Of a stretch of 35,992 bases of DNA, positions 8,035 through 17,721 are shown piece by piece (within the stretch, counting starts at the first letter, position 1; each line of letters opens with the position of its first letter). Source of the DNA: an uncultured Agathobaculum sp. GTDB lineage: Bacteria; Bacillota; Clostridia; Oscillospirales; Butyricicoccaceae. The notes below the pieces were generated by a model. The model ran no database searches and was not told the origin of the DNA. It worked only from the letters and a program-made list of their open reading frames with translations. The stretch spans positions 1 through 35,992 of the forward strand of contig NZ_CALWUQ010000015.1 in the NCBI RefSeq assembly GCF_944384695.1, in the 5' to 3' direction. The position numbers were made by a program, and so were the translations under genes.

Positions 8035-8730
8035 TTACGCCATCAGCTTGGCAGCGTTGACCTTGACGCCGGGGCCCATGGTGGAAGCCACAACGCAAGA
8101 GCGGACGTACTGGCCCTTGGCAGCAGCCGGCTTTGCCTTGATGATTGCGCCCATCAGTGCGTCGAAGTTATCCTGCAGCTTCTCCGCGCCGAAGGAAGCT
8201 TTGCCAATCGGGCAGTGGATGATGTTGGTCTTGTCCAGACGGTACTCAATCTTACCAGCCTTGGACTCCTGAACCGCCTTGGCAACGTCCATGGAAACCG
8301 TGCCGGCCTTCGGGTTCGGCATCAGGCCCTTAGGACCGAGCACACGGCCCAGACGGCCAACCAGACCCATCATGTCCGGGGTAGCGATAACAACGTCGAA
8401 CTCAAAGAAGTTCTCCTTCTGGATGCGCTCCATCAGATCCTCTGCGCCAACGATGTCTGCGCCGGCAGCCTGTGCCTCGTCAGCCTTCGCACCCTTGGCG
8501 AAAACAGCAACACGGACATTCTTGCCGATGCCGTGCGGCAGTACGATTGCGCCGCGAACCTGCTGGTCAGCGTGACGGGAGTCAACGCCCAGCTTGACGT
8601 GCAGCTCGATGGTCTCATCGAACTTGGCCTTGGCAGTGGAAACAACAGTGGCAAGCGCTTCTGCCGGATCGTACAGCTTGGAACGATCAATGGTCTTTGC
8701 GCTGTCTACATACTTTTTACCTTTATGCAC
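8035..8730 (-). CDS. rplA: 50S ribosomal protein L1
   Basis: Binds 23S rRNA in the L1 stalk, helps release deacylated tRNA, and represses its own operon by binding mRNA. The 231 residues match the family length and include the signature segment with [17 protein letters not shown] and the G-K-I-E-Y-R block. Translation starts at GTG 8730: GGAGG lies seven bases upstream, and no better ATG is nearby. It is the last gene of the rpmG-secE-nusG-rplK-rplA unit, whose transcript ends at the shared terminator. The 109-base gap to rplK contains a candidate L1-binding motif. Confidence 0.97.
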   Translation of the reverse strand: MHKGKKYVDSAKTIDRSKLYDPAEALATVVSTAKAKFDETIELHVKLGVDSRHADQQVRGAIVLPHGIGKNVRVAVFAKGAKADEAQAAGADIVGAEDLMERIQKENFFEFDVVIATPDMMGLVGRLGRVLGPKGLMPNPKAGTVSMDVAKAVQESKAGKIEYRLDKTNIIHCPIGKASFGAEKLQDNFDALMGAIIKAKPAAAKGQYVRSCVVASTMGPGVKVNAAKLMA

Positions 8731-8746
8731 AATAAATCCTCCTTAA

Positions 8747-8786
8747 GTGGTAATGCGGGAATAGGCTAAACCTAACCCTCCCACTT
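8747..8786 (-). promoter_or_regulatory. candidate L1-binding mRNA site before rplA
   Basis: On the minus strand this leader holds CAAAGTGGGAGGG, later TTCCCGCATTACCAC, then the rplA ribosome-binding site. The arrangement GTGGGAG...CCCGnA..ACCAC resembles the 23S rRNA L1 site and L1-repressed leaders. The same pattern occurs upstream of rplK at 9292-9333. A separate hairpin (TTTGACCGCGC with GCGCCGGTCAAA) sits just upstream at about 8784-8815. Confidence 0.6.
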
Positions 8787-8839
8787 TGACCGGCGCCTGC
8801 AAAAAGCGCGGTCAAAATCCATTCAGCTTAACTTAAAAC

Positions 8840-9265
8840 TTATTCCTCGACGGTGATACCCATCGAACGGGCGGTGCCTGCGATCATGCTCATCGCAGCT
8901 TCCAGAGAAGCGGCGTTCAGGTCGGGCATCTTGGTCTCCGCAATCTTCTGGCAGTCAGCCTTGGACAGCTTGGCAACCTTGGTCTTGTTCGGAACGGCCG
9001 AACCGGACTCGATGCCGCAGGCCTTCTTAATGAGGACCGGCGCCGGGGGAGTCTTAGTGATGAAGCTGAACGAACGGTCGGCATAGACCGTGATGACAAC
9101 CGGGATGATCATACCGGCTTCGTTCTTGGTGCGCTCGTTGAATTCCTTGGTGAACGCCATAATGTTGACGCCGTGCTGGCCGAGGGCCGGACCTACCGGG
9201 GGAGCCGGGGTTGCCTTGCCTGCGGGAATCTGGAGCTTAATATAACCTACTACTTTCTGTGCCAT
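8840..9265 (-). CDS. rplK: 50S ribosomal protein L11
   Basis: Binds the GTPase-associated region of 23S rRNA; target region of thiopeptide antibiotics and of stringent-response signalling. At 141 residues it has the standard length. It begins [18 protein letters not shown] and has the conserved [15 protein letters not shown] and K-T-P-P-A motifs. The start is ATG at 9265: the in-frame TTG further upstream overlaps the GAAGGAGG ribosome-binding site. It is followed by rplA and preceded by nusG. Confidence 0.97.
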   Translation of the reverse strand: MAQKVVGYIKLQIPAGKATPAPPVGPALGQHGVNIMAFTKEFNERTKNEAGMIIPVVITVYADRSFSFITKTPPAPVLIKKACGIESGSAVPNKTKVAKLSKADCQKIAETKMPDLNAASLEAAMSMIAGTARSMGITVEE

Positions 9266-9291
9266 GTTGAAAGGTTCCTCCTTCAAAAAAT

Positions 9292-9333
9292 GTGGTAATT
9301 GGCGAGTCCCTTCTGCGGGAGCTCTCCCACTTG
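9292..9333 (-). promoter_or_regulatory. candidate L1-binding mRNA site before rplK
   Basis: The nusG-rplK intergenic RNA contains GGCAAGTGGGAGAG, then CTCCCGCA and AATTACCAC, followed by the rplK ribosome-binding site. This is the same order of motifs as before rplA. In many bacteria a single L1 site before rplK controls both genes by translational coupling. Confidence 0.6.
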
Positions 9334-9379
9334 CCGCGCGCCTTCCGCGCGCATTTCCGGCCTGCGCCGGAAGAATGTT

Positions 9380-9916
9380 TTACTCGTCGAGCGTCTCGAC
9401 CTGGTCAAGTTCCAGCTCAACGGGGGTTTCGCGGCCGAACATGGAAACCGTGACGTTAACCTTGTTCTTATCCGCTTCCACCGACGATACTACGCCGATA
9501 AAGCCGGCCAATGCGCCGTCGATGACGCGCACGCTGTCGCCGGGTGCGTAGTTTACCTCGATCTCGCGCTTCTCCACGCCCATCGCGGCGATCTCGTCAT
9601 CGGTCAGCGGGATGGGTTTGGAGCCGCCGGACTTGTCCTGTCCGACAAAACCGGTGCAGCCGCGGGTATTGCGAACCAGATACCAGGTTTCGTCGGTCAT
9701 AACCATTTTGACAAGCACGTAGCCCGGGAAGAGCTTGCGCTCCACCTCGCGGCTTTTGCCGTCCTTGACCTCCGTTATCGTTTCGGTCGGGATGTTGACG
9801 GCTTGGATCAGGTCATGCAGCTTGCGGTTTTCGACCGCTTTTTCGATCGAAGAGGCCACTTTGTTTTCGTAGCCGGAGTATGTGTGCACCACATACCATT
9901 TTGCAGCGTCTGACAT
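9380..9916 (-). CDS. nusG: transcription elongation factor NusG
   Basis: Binds the RNA polymerase clamp, modulates pausing and links polymerase to ribosome or Rho. The 178 residues show the N-terminal NGN domain (WYVVHTYSGYENKV, then the F-P-G-Y-V-L-V-x-M strand) and a C-terminal KOW domain near 125-160 with G-D-x-V-R-V-I-D-G. AAAGGAGG lies just upstream of the ATG. It follows secE by 12 bases and precedes rplK, the ancestral order. Confidence 0.97.
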   Translation of the reverse strand: MSDAAKWYVVHTYSGYENKVASSIEKAVENRKLHDLIQAVNIPTETITEVKDGKSREVERKLFPGYVLVKMVMTDETWYLVRNTRGCTGFVGQDKSGGSKPIPLTDDEIAAMGVEKREIEVNYAPGDSVRVIDGALAGFIGVVSSVEADKNKVNVTVSMFGRETPVELELDQVETLDE

Positions 9917-9928
9917 AAATGCCTCCTT

Positions 9929-10159
9929 TTAGGCGGCGAAAGCTTTCAGCAGTGTCTGGACGCCGAGACCGAACACGATATCGAGGACCCAGATGAAAAT
10001 ACCGATCAGGATGACGCAGGCAATCACAACCAGCGTGTTGTTCACCGTCTGCTGGCGGGTGGGCCATACGATCTTACGGCACTCGCTCTTCAGCTCGCGG
10101 AACCACTTGCCGATACGCGCAAAGAGACCGGGCTTTTTCGCCTTGGTTTCTTCAGCCAT
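9929..10159 (-). CDS. secE: preprotein translocase subunit SecE
   Basis: Essential clamp subunit of the SecYEG channel. The 76-residue, single-spanning form is typical of Gram-positives. The amphipathic helix and conserved hinge E-x-x-K-I-V-W-P-T-R are followed by one membrane helix (about residues 43-66). It lies between rpmG (18 bases upstream) and nusG (12 bases downstream). secA is nearby but in a separate unit. Confidence 0.95.
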   Translation of the reverse strand: MAEETKAKKPGLFARIGKWFRELKSECRKIVWPTRQQTVNNTLVVIACVILIGIFIWVLDIVFGLGVQTLLKAFAA

Positions 10160-10177
10160 GAAGCTACTTCCTTTCTC

Positions 10178-10327
10178 TTACTTCGTTTCGCGGTGCAGCG
10201 TGTGCTTCCGGCAGAAACGGCAGTACTTGTTCATTTCCATACGGTCCGGGTTGTTCTTCTTGTTCTTCATTGTGTCATAGTTTCTTTGCTTGCACTCGGT
10301 GCAGGCCAGCGTAATTTTCACGCGCAT
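10178..10327 (-). CDS. rpmG: 50S ribosomal protein L33
   Basis: A 49-residue gene starting [13 protein letters not shown]. Two CxxC pairs (C9/C12 and the later C-R-F-C) make the zinc-binding form of L33, which many bacteria swap for a zinc-free paralogue under zinc shortage. It ends in the usual [14 protein letters not shown] lies 11 bases before the ATG, rather far. It is the first gene of the rpmG-secE-nusG-rplK-rplA unit. The leader of about 145 bases holds no recognisable riboswitch or tRNA. Confidence 0.96.
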   Translation of the reverse strand: MRVKITLACTECKQRNYDTMKNKKNNPDRMEMNKYCRFCRKHTLHRETK

Positions 10328-10450
10328 AAATAACGGCACCTCCTTTTAATATTCGTCCCTTCCCGTGCCCCTTTGGCCGGGCGCGGGACAATTTGCCTCC
10401 CTTTGCCAGTGTTCCGGGCCCTTTTTCCGAGACACGCGAAAAATGGGCGC

Positions 10451-10476
10451 AAAAAAAAGAACCTGCATAGGTTCTT
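10451..10476 (-). other. terminator-like hairpin at the transcription start of rpmG
   Basis: On the minus strand AAGAACCT, loop ATGC, AGGTTCTT is followed by a run of T. The stem begins only two bases after the -10 box of the rpmG promoter, so the predicted start site falls within its left arm. It looks like a small intrinsic terminator or a 5'-end hairpin. Confidence 0.55.
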
Positions 10477-10478
10477 AA

Positions 10479-10507
10479 AGTATAGCATGGAGAAAACCGG
10501 TGGTCAA
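10479..10507 (-). promoter_or_regulatory. sigma-A promoter of rpmG-secE-nusG-rplK-rplA
   Basis: TTGACC (10502-10507), 17-base spacer, TATACT (10479-10484) on the minus strand. Near-consensus; the leader to rpmG is about 145 bases. Confidence 0.88.
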
Positions 10508-10528
10508 GGGTTTTTACGAAAAAAGTGC

Positions 10529-10556
10529 TGGTTTTTTTGTGTTTTTGTGATATACT
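10529..10556 (+). promoter_or_regulatory. probable promoter of ruvX
   Basis: TATACT (10551-10556) lies 33 bases before the ruvX ATG. The -35 region, TGGTTT at 10529-10534, is weak. It is divergent from the rpmG promoter, about 45 bases away. Confidence 0.5.
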
Positions 10557-10588
10557 TAGCTTATTACACAAGATATAGGAGTATTCAC

Positions 10589-11008
10589 ATGCGTATTTTG
10601 GGTATTGATTACGGGGATGCGCGCACCGGTCTTTCTGTTTCCGATGCGTCGGGCTTTCTGGCCGGTTCGCCGAGCGTCATCCACGAGTGGAATTACGACA
10701 AGCTTCTGGACAAGCTGACCGCCTTCATCGCGGAAAACAAAATCGAGGAGATTGTGCTGGGCTGGCCGAAAAACATGGACGGCACAGCGGGCGAACGCGC
10801 GCACAAGTGCGAAGCGCTGGCCGAAACGCTCAAGGAGCGCACCGGGCTGCCCGTGACGCTGTGGGACGAGCGGCGCACGACGGTCGCGGCGCATGATATC
10901 CTGCACCAGTCGGGCAAGAAGATGAAAAAGCACCGCCAGAGCGTGGACGCAGTCGCGGCGAGCCTGATTTTGCAGGGCTATCTGGACTTCAAGCGCCGGC
11001 AAAACTGA
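10589..11008 (+). CDS. ruvX: YqgF/RuvX-family RNase H-fold nuclease
   Basis: A predicted RNase H-fold nuclease implicated in 16S rRNA 5'-end maturation and called a putative Holliday junction resolvase. The 139 residues match the family length: N-terminal I-L-G-I-D-Y-G-x-x-R-T-G with the catalytic Asp, then I-V-L-G-W-P-x-N-M-D-G, then W-D-E-R-x-T-T, and a C-terminal S-V-D-A-V-A-A motif with the last acidic residue. The start is ATG 10589, with TAGGAG upstream. In many Firmicutes it neighbours alaS and yrzL; here it stands alone, converging with secA. Confidence 0.92.
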   Translation: MRILGIDYGDARTGLSVSDASGFLAGSPSVIHEWNYDKLLDKLTAFIAENKIEEIVLGWPKNMDGTAGERAHKCEALAETLKERTGLPVTLWDERRTTVAAHDILHQSGKKMKKHRQSVDAVAASLILQGYLDFKRRQN

Positions 11009-11020
11009 GCGCCAAAGGGA

Positions 11021-11055
11021 AAAGAGGGAAACCCGCGGGTTTCCCTCTTTCTTTT
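11021..11055. terminator. bidirectional terminator between ruvX and secA
   Basis: A 30-base perfect palindrome (11021-11050) is followed on the plus strand by CTTTTTTATTT and on the minus strand by CCCTTT. It ends ruvX strongly and probably also secA, whose stop is only five bases away. Confidence 0.9.
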
Positions 11056-13812
<2,757 letters not shown>

Positions 13813-13867
13813 TCTTGATTCAGCCTTTCAAAAGGGACAAAAAGTCCCGTTCGTTCATACAGAATTT

Positions 13868-13895
13868 ATTATAGCACACAATGGGCGGGAAACAA
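13868..13895 (-). promoter_or_regulatory. promoter of secA
   Basis: TATAAT (13868-13873) with an extended TGC in front and TTGTTT (13890-13895) 16 bases upstream, minus strand, about 55 bases before the secA ATG. Confidence 0.75.
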
Positions 13896-13915
13896 ACAAA
13901 TTTTTTGTAAACGAA

Positions 13916-13947
13916 TTTTGGCGGAAAACCGTGATTTGCCGCCAAAA
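13916..13947 (-). terminator. terminator of the DMT permease gene
   Basis: A 9-bp stem (TTTTGGCGG with CCGCCAAAA) followed on the minus strand by TTCGTTT. It separates the upstream gene from the secA promoter. Confidence 0.65.
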
Positions 13948-13993
13948 CCGCCGCAGACTTCGGGCAGACCTGCCGCGGCGCGCCGGAAGCGGT

Positions 13994-14890
13994 TCACGAT
14001 TGCTCCGCCTTCGTGCCATCCCGCTCACTGAGCACCAGCCCGCCGAGCGCCAGCGCCGTACCCAGCCACATGGACGGGGTCATCGTTTCGTGCAGGATGA
14101 GGGCCGAGCTGATGATGGTCACAATGGGAGTCGCGTAAATGTATGCGCTGGTGCGCACCGGCCCGAGCAGGAACACCGCGCGGTTCCACGTTGCAAAGCA
14201 GGTCGCGGACGCGCCCAGCCCGAGAAACAACAGGTTTGCCAGATGCACCGGCTCCAGCCACGCCGCCGGTCCCGCCGGAAACCCCTCAAGAAACGCCGGA
14301 ATAAGCAAGAACAGCAGGCCATAGCCGAACACGCGGCAGGTCAGCGGCACGGTGGCATAGCCCGCCGCGCCCAGATACCGAATCAGCACGGAATACACGC
14401 CCCAGACCAGCGCCGCACCCACGCCGAGCAGCGCGCCCAGCGGGCTGAAATGCAGCTCGCTCACACCTGCCAGCGACACGAGCGCCACGCCCGCCATCGC
14501 GCAGACAAACCCGCAGAAAAACCAGCGGCCGAGCTTTTCATGCAGCAAAAGCGCCGCAAACAGCGCGGTGAACAGCGGCGCCGCCGCTACGATGATGCCC
14601 ACAAGCGAAGCCGATATGTACGTCAGCGCGATGTTTTCCATCAGGAAATACAGCGTCACACCGGTCAGGCCCGCCAGCGCGAACAGGATTTCATGCCGTT
14701 TTTCCTTCGCACGCATCCAGCCGCGCGACGCAATCAGCAGCGCCGCAAACCCCAGCGCGAAGCGCGTGACCATGATTTCCACCGGCGAAAAGGTGCGCAG
14801 CAGCACCTTGGTCGCAACAAAGGTCGTGCCCCAGACCAACACCGTGAACGCGCCCAGCAGATGGCCCTGCAAAATATGATTTTCCCGCAT
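13994..14890 (-). CDS. EamA/DMT-superfamily permease
   Basis: A drug/metabolite-transporter family membrane protein of 298 residues with ten predicted helices in two EamA repeats. The first starts with V-W-G-T-T-F-V-A-T-K and the second with A-L-V-W-G-V-Y-S-V-L-I-R. Members export amino acids, nucleotides or other metabolites, or have no known substrate, so none is assigned here. The start is ATG 14890 with GGAGGAGG six to ten bases upstream, which excludes a longer frame. It follows mnmA by about 70 bases across a terminator, so it may be expressed only by readthrough or a weak promoter. Confidence 0.88.
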   Translation of the reverse strand: MRENHILQGHLLGAFTVLVWGTTFVATKVLLRTFSPVEIMVTRFALGFAALLIASRGWMRAKEKRHEILFALAGLTGVTLYFLMENIALTYISASLVGIIVAAAPLFTALFAALLLHEKLGRWFFCGFVCAMAGVALVSLAGVSELHFSPLGALLGVGAALVWGVYSVLIRYLGAAGYATVPLTCRVFGYGLLFLLIPAFLEGFPAGPAAWLEPVHLANLLFLGLGASATCFATWNRAVFLLGPVRTSAYIYATPIVTIISSALILHETMTPSMWLGTALALGGLVLSERDGTKAEQS

Positions 14891-14929
14891 TGTCGTTCCT
14901 CCTCCCGCACCTGTGTGCGTGCAAAACAA

Positions 14930-14954
14930 ATCGGAAGCGCCGAGCGCTTCCGAT
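14930..14954 (-). terminator. terminator after mnmA
   Basis: A perfect 11-bp stem (14930-14940 with 14944-14954) with a 3-base loop, followed by TTGTTTTG on the minus strand, ten bases past the mnmA stop. Confidence 0.85.
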
Positions 14955-14963
14955 GGTGCGGCG

Positions 14964-15983
14964 TCAGGCGATGAAGCCGCCGCCAATCACAATATCGCCG
15001 TCGTAGAACACCGCGCTCTGCCCTGCGGCCGGTGCGCGCACCGCGTCCTCAAACACAATACGCGCGTCCTTGCCATCCGGATAAACGGTCGCGGAATCGC
15101 TGCGGCGCGAAAAGCGCACCCGCACCTCGCAGGCAAACGGGCCGTTTTCCGCGTATTCGGGCGCGATATAATGCACGTCCCGCACCGCAATCTCGCTGCG
15201 GTACACATCCTCCAGCGACAGCACGACCTCATTGGTTTCCGGCCGCAACTCGTGCACGAACAGCCGTCCCTCCGCCGCGACGCCCAGCCCCTTGCGCTGG
15301 CCGACCGTATAGCAGTGGATGCCCTTGTGCTGCCCGAGCACCCTGCCGGTCTCGTCGACAAAATTGCCCGGCGGGCAGGCCGCGCCGTGGCGCTCCAGCC
15401 AGCCCTGCACATCCCCGTCCGGGATGAAGCACACATCCATGCTGTCCGGCTTTTCCGACACAGAAAGGCCGATTTCTCGCGCATTTTCGCGCACCGCGGC
15501 CTTGTTTTCCGCCTCTCCCAAAGGGAACAGGCAGCGCGCTATCGTTTTGCGCGGCAGGCGGTACAGCATATAACTCTGGTCCTTTTCCGCGCGGGCGCGC
15601 CGCAGCAGCGCGCGGCCCTCGGCATCGCGCCCCGTGCGGGCATAGTGTCCGGTGGCGACATACGCTGCACCGATTTCGTCGGCGTAGTCGGTCAGCGCGC
15701 GGAATTTAATGAGCGGATTGCACATCACGCACGGGTTCGGCGTGCGCGCGTTGCGGAAGGAATCGGCAAAGTACGCGCAAATCTGCTGCTCGAACGCCTC
15801 GCGCCGGTGCGCGATATAGAGCGGGATGCCCAAATCATCCGCCGTGTGCTGGGCGGCTTCCTCGCCGCCGAGACCCACCTCAAGGAACAGGCCGTGCACT
15901 TCATAGCCCATGTCCCGCAGCCGCGCGGCCGCCACGGCGGAGTCCACGCCGCCCGAAAGTCCCAATACTACCTTTTCTGCCAT
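14964..15983 (-). CDS. mnmA: tRNA-specific 2-thiouridylase MnmA
   Basis: Adds sulfur to U34 of tRNA-Lys, -Glu and -Gln, using ATP and a persulfide relay from a cysteine desulfurase. The 339 residues contain the PP-loop SGGVDS at 10-15, the N-P-C85-V-M-C88-N motif with the first catalytic Cys, and D-V-C185-F-I-P with the second, so the Cys pair needed for the persulfide mechanism is present. G-Q-R-K-G-L-G and the C-terminal beta-barrel follow. The start is ATG 15983 with TAGGAG upstream. The neighbours (binding lipoprotein, YlmD) are not functionally linked in an obvious way. No iscS/nifS gene is adjacent. Confidence 0.93.
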   Translation of the reverse strand: MAEKVVLGLSGGVDSAVAAARLRDMGYEVHGLFLEVGLGGEEAAQHTADDLGIPLYIAHRREAFEQQICAYFADSFRNARTPNPCVMCNPLIKFRALTDYADEIGAAYVATGHYARTGRDAEGRALLRRARAEKDQSYMLYRLPRKTIARCLFPLGEAENKAAVRENAREIGLSVSEKPDSMDVCFIPDGDVQGWLERHGAACPPGNFVDETGRVLGQHKGIHCYTVGQRKGLGVAAEGRLFVHELRPETNEVVLSLEDVYRSEIAVRDVHYIAPEYAENGPFACEVRVRFSRRSDSATVYPDGKDARIVFEDAVRAPAAGQSAVFYDGDIVIGGGFIA

Positions 15984-16055
15984 GAAATATCTCCTATCAT
16001 CGCCAAACCGCGTCTCACGCGGCTTTTCCATCAGCCGTCAGGACCTGTGCCTGAC

Positions 16056-17702
16056 TTAAGAAGTCGTCCAGGTTTCCAGACCTGCAAACGCATTGTACGG
16101 CGAGGGCGCATAATTGTCGATAAGGCCCTTGCGGATGATGATTTGCCCGCGCTCGAACGCAATCGGAATAATCGGCATCTGCTCCAAAAACAGGGTATAG
16201 AAGCCGGAAACATTTTGCCCGCTGCGCGCCGCCGCAATCGCCGCCGCCATATCGTCGCTCGCATAGCCGCCATAGTTCAGGCTGCCGCCGGAGGACAGCA
16301 GCGGGCGCATATCAAAATCAGCAGTCAACTGGGTTTCCCCATAATATACGTCAAACGAACCGGATTGCAGCATGGAGATAAACGTCTCATACGGCTGCTT
16401 GTCCACCGTCACGCTGACGCCTTCCAGCGCGTTCCAGGACGCGGCAATCTGCTCGGCAGCCGCAACCTTAAACGCATTGTCCGAATTGACCAGCAGACGA
16501 ATGGACAGCGTCTCCCCGCCGGTGCCGAGCGCGGCCGAGCTGATGTCCATATCTTCCCCGCCGTCCGTATCATTGTATTCATCATACTCGTCGCCGGTAT
16601 CCGTTTGGTCGGTGTCGTCATACTCGTCCGTGTTGTCGGCTGAGTCGGCATCATCCGTTCCCTCCGTATCGGTCTCGCCGCCCAGGCCTTCCCGCAGCAG
16701 CTGCGCCGCTTTCGTCGCGTCCGCCGACAGGTTCAGCGTCAGGTCCTCGCCCGTCGGCTGCGGATTGACCGGCAGTACCGCGGGGTCGGCAAAGGTTTGC
16801 AGCTGCGTATCGCACAGGCTCTGCCGCGAAAGCGCAGCGCTCAGCGCCTGCCGCACCTTGGCATTGGCCAACTGGCTGTTTGCATGGTTGATGCCCAGAT
16901 AGTGCAGCGATGCGCTGGTCGTCTGCACGGTATCCACCGAACCGCCGACCGACGGCGGGTTGGGCGAGATACGCGCCGCGCGCATGAGGGACACGTCGCC
17001 CGTCTGGAAGCTGGACATCGCCGCGTCCGCGCGCGTCATCTCCACCAGCGTAATCGAGCGAATCGAGCCAAGGAAGCCGTCGTGCCAATTTTCGTTGGCC
17101 TCAAGCGTCCACTGCCGCTCCTGCTCGACCGGCTGGAACGGGCCGGTGCCGTCGGCAAAGCTGCCGCTGTCGGCCGAGCCCTGCCGGTAAATCGGAATAT
17201 CCAGCAGGCGCGGGAAGTTGATGTTGGGCGAGGTGAGCACGATACGCACCTCGCGGTCGCTCACCGCCTCGATAGAGGAAACCTCCGTCAGCCGGTCGTG
17301 AAAGGGCGAGGACTCATTGAACTGCGCGGTCTGCAAGCTCGCAACCACATCGCGCGCGGTCAACTTTTCGCCCGACCAGAAGCTCACATCATCCCGCAGG
17401 GTGAAGGTAAAGGTTGTGCCGTCGCCTGTGTACGATTCGCACAGCACGTTTTCCGCCGTGAAATTCGAGGTGACCTCGAACAGCCCCTCGTACAGCGCCT
17501 CGCACAGCACGCGGTTGATGCTGGTGTTGTCCAGCACAGGGTTGAGCGTACCGTTTTGGTACCACGCCAGACCGAAATACGCATCCGACACCTTGACGTC
17601 ATCGACCGGCTCATCCTCGCCGCCCAATTCGGGCAGGCCGCAGGCACCCAGCAGGCACAGCGCCGCGAGAAACGCGGCCAGCACGCCTTTTTTCCATTTC
17701 AT
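16056..17702 (-). CDS. family 5 (oligopeptide-type) ABC solute-binding lipoprotein
   Basis: An extracytoplasmic solute-binding lipoprotein of 548 residues. The signal peptide ends in the lipobox L-L-G-A-C21, so it should be lipid-anchored. The body matches family 5 binding proteins (OppA/DppA type): Y-E-G-L-F near 71, the F-T-F-T-L-R-D-D-V-x-F-W-S-G-E-K-L-T-A-R-D-V block at 98-119, and G-T-G-P-F-x-P-V-E. The ligand is unknown. Two oddities stand out. An Asp/Glu/Thr/Tyr-rich insertion of about 47 residues (341-387) interrupts the second lobe, and no permease or ATPase gene for an importer lies nearby. The gene is 19 bases after the YlmD-type gene and 72 bases before mnmA, so it is probably co-transcribed with both. 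Confidence 0.85.
   Translation of the reverse strand: MKWKKGVLAAFLAALCLLGACGLPELGGEDEPVDDVKVSDAYFGLAWYQNGTLNPVLDNTSINRVLCEALYEGLFEVTSNFTAENVLCESYTGDGTTFTFTLRDDVSFWSGEKLTARDVVASLQTAQFNESSPFHDRLTEVSSIEAVSDREVRIVLTSPNINFPRLLDIPIYRQGSADSGSFADGTGPFQPVEQERQWTLEANENWHDGFLGSIRSITLVEMTRADAAMSSFQTGDVSLMRAARISPNPPSVGGSVDTVQTTSASLHYLGINHANSQLANAKVRQALSAALSRQSLCDTQLQTFADPAVLPVNPQPTGEDLTLNLSADATKAAQLLREGLGGETDTEGTDDADSADNTDEYDDTDQTDTGDEYDEYNDTDGGEDMDISSAALGTGGETLSIRLLVNSDNAFKVAAAEQIAASWNALEGVSVTVDKQPYETFISMLQSGSFDVYYGETQLTADFDMRPLLSSGGSLNYGGYASDDMAAAIAAARSGQNVSGFYTLFLEQMPIIPIAFERGQIIIRKGLIDNYAPSPYNAFAGLETWTTS
16542..16682 (-). repeat. acidic low-complexity coding repeat in the binding protein
   Basis: Encodes residues 341-387 of the solute-binding protein, almost only D, E, T, Y, G, N and S, with recurring D-T-D, D-E-Y and N-T-D units. 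It resembles a slipped short repeat inserted in a loop. Confidence 0.75.
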
Positions 17703-17721
17703 AAACCGGACTTCCTTTCGG

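Noticed and set aside
10373..10588. An N-terminal extension of RuvX
   Set aside because: The family begins at M-R-I-L-G-I-D-Y-G; ATG 10589 has a TAGGAG site, and the extension covers the promoters.
10328..10588. A tRNA-Trp or other tRNA near rpmG/secE, as in some bacteria
   Set aside because: No cloverleaf, T-loop GTTCAA or acceptor stem could be built in these stretches.
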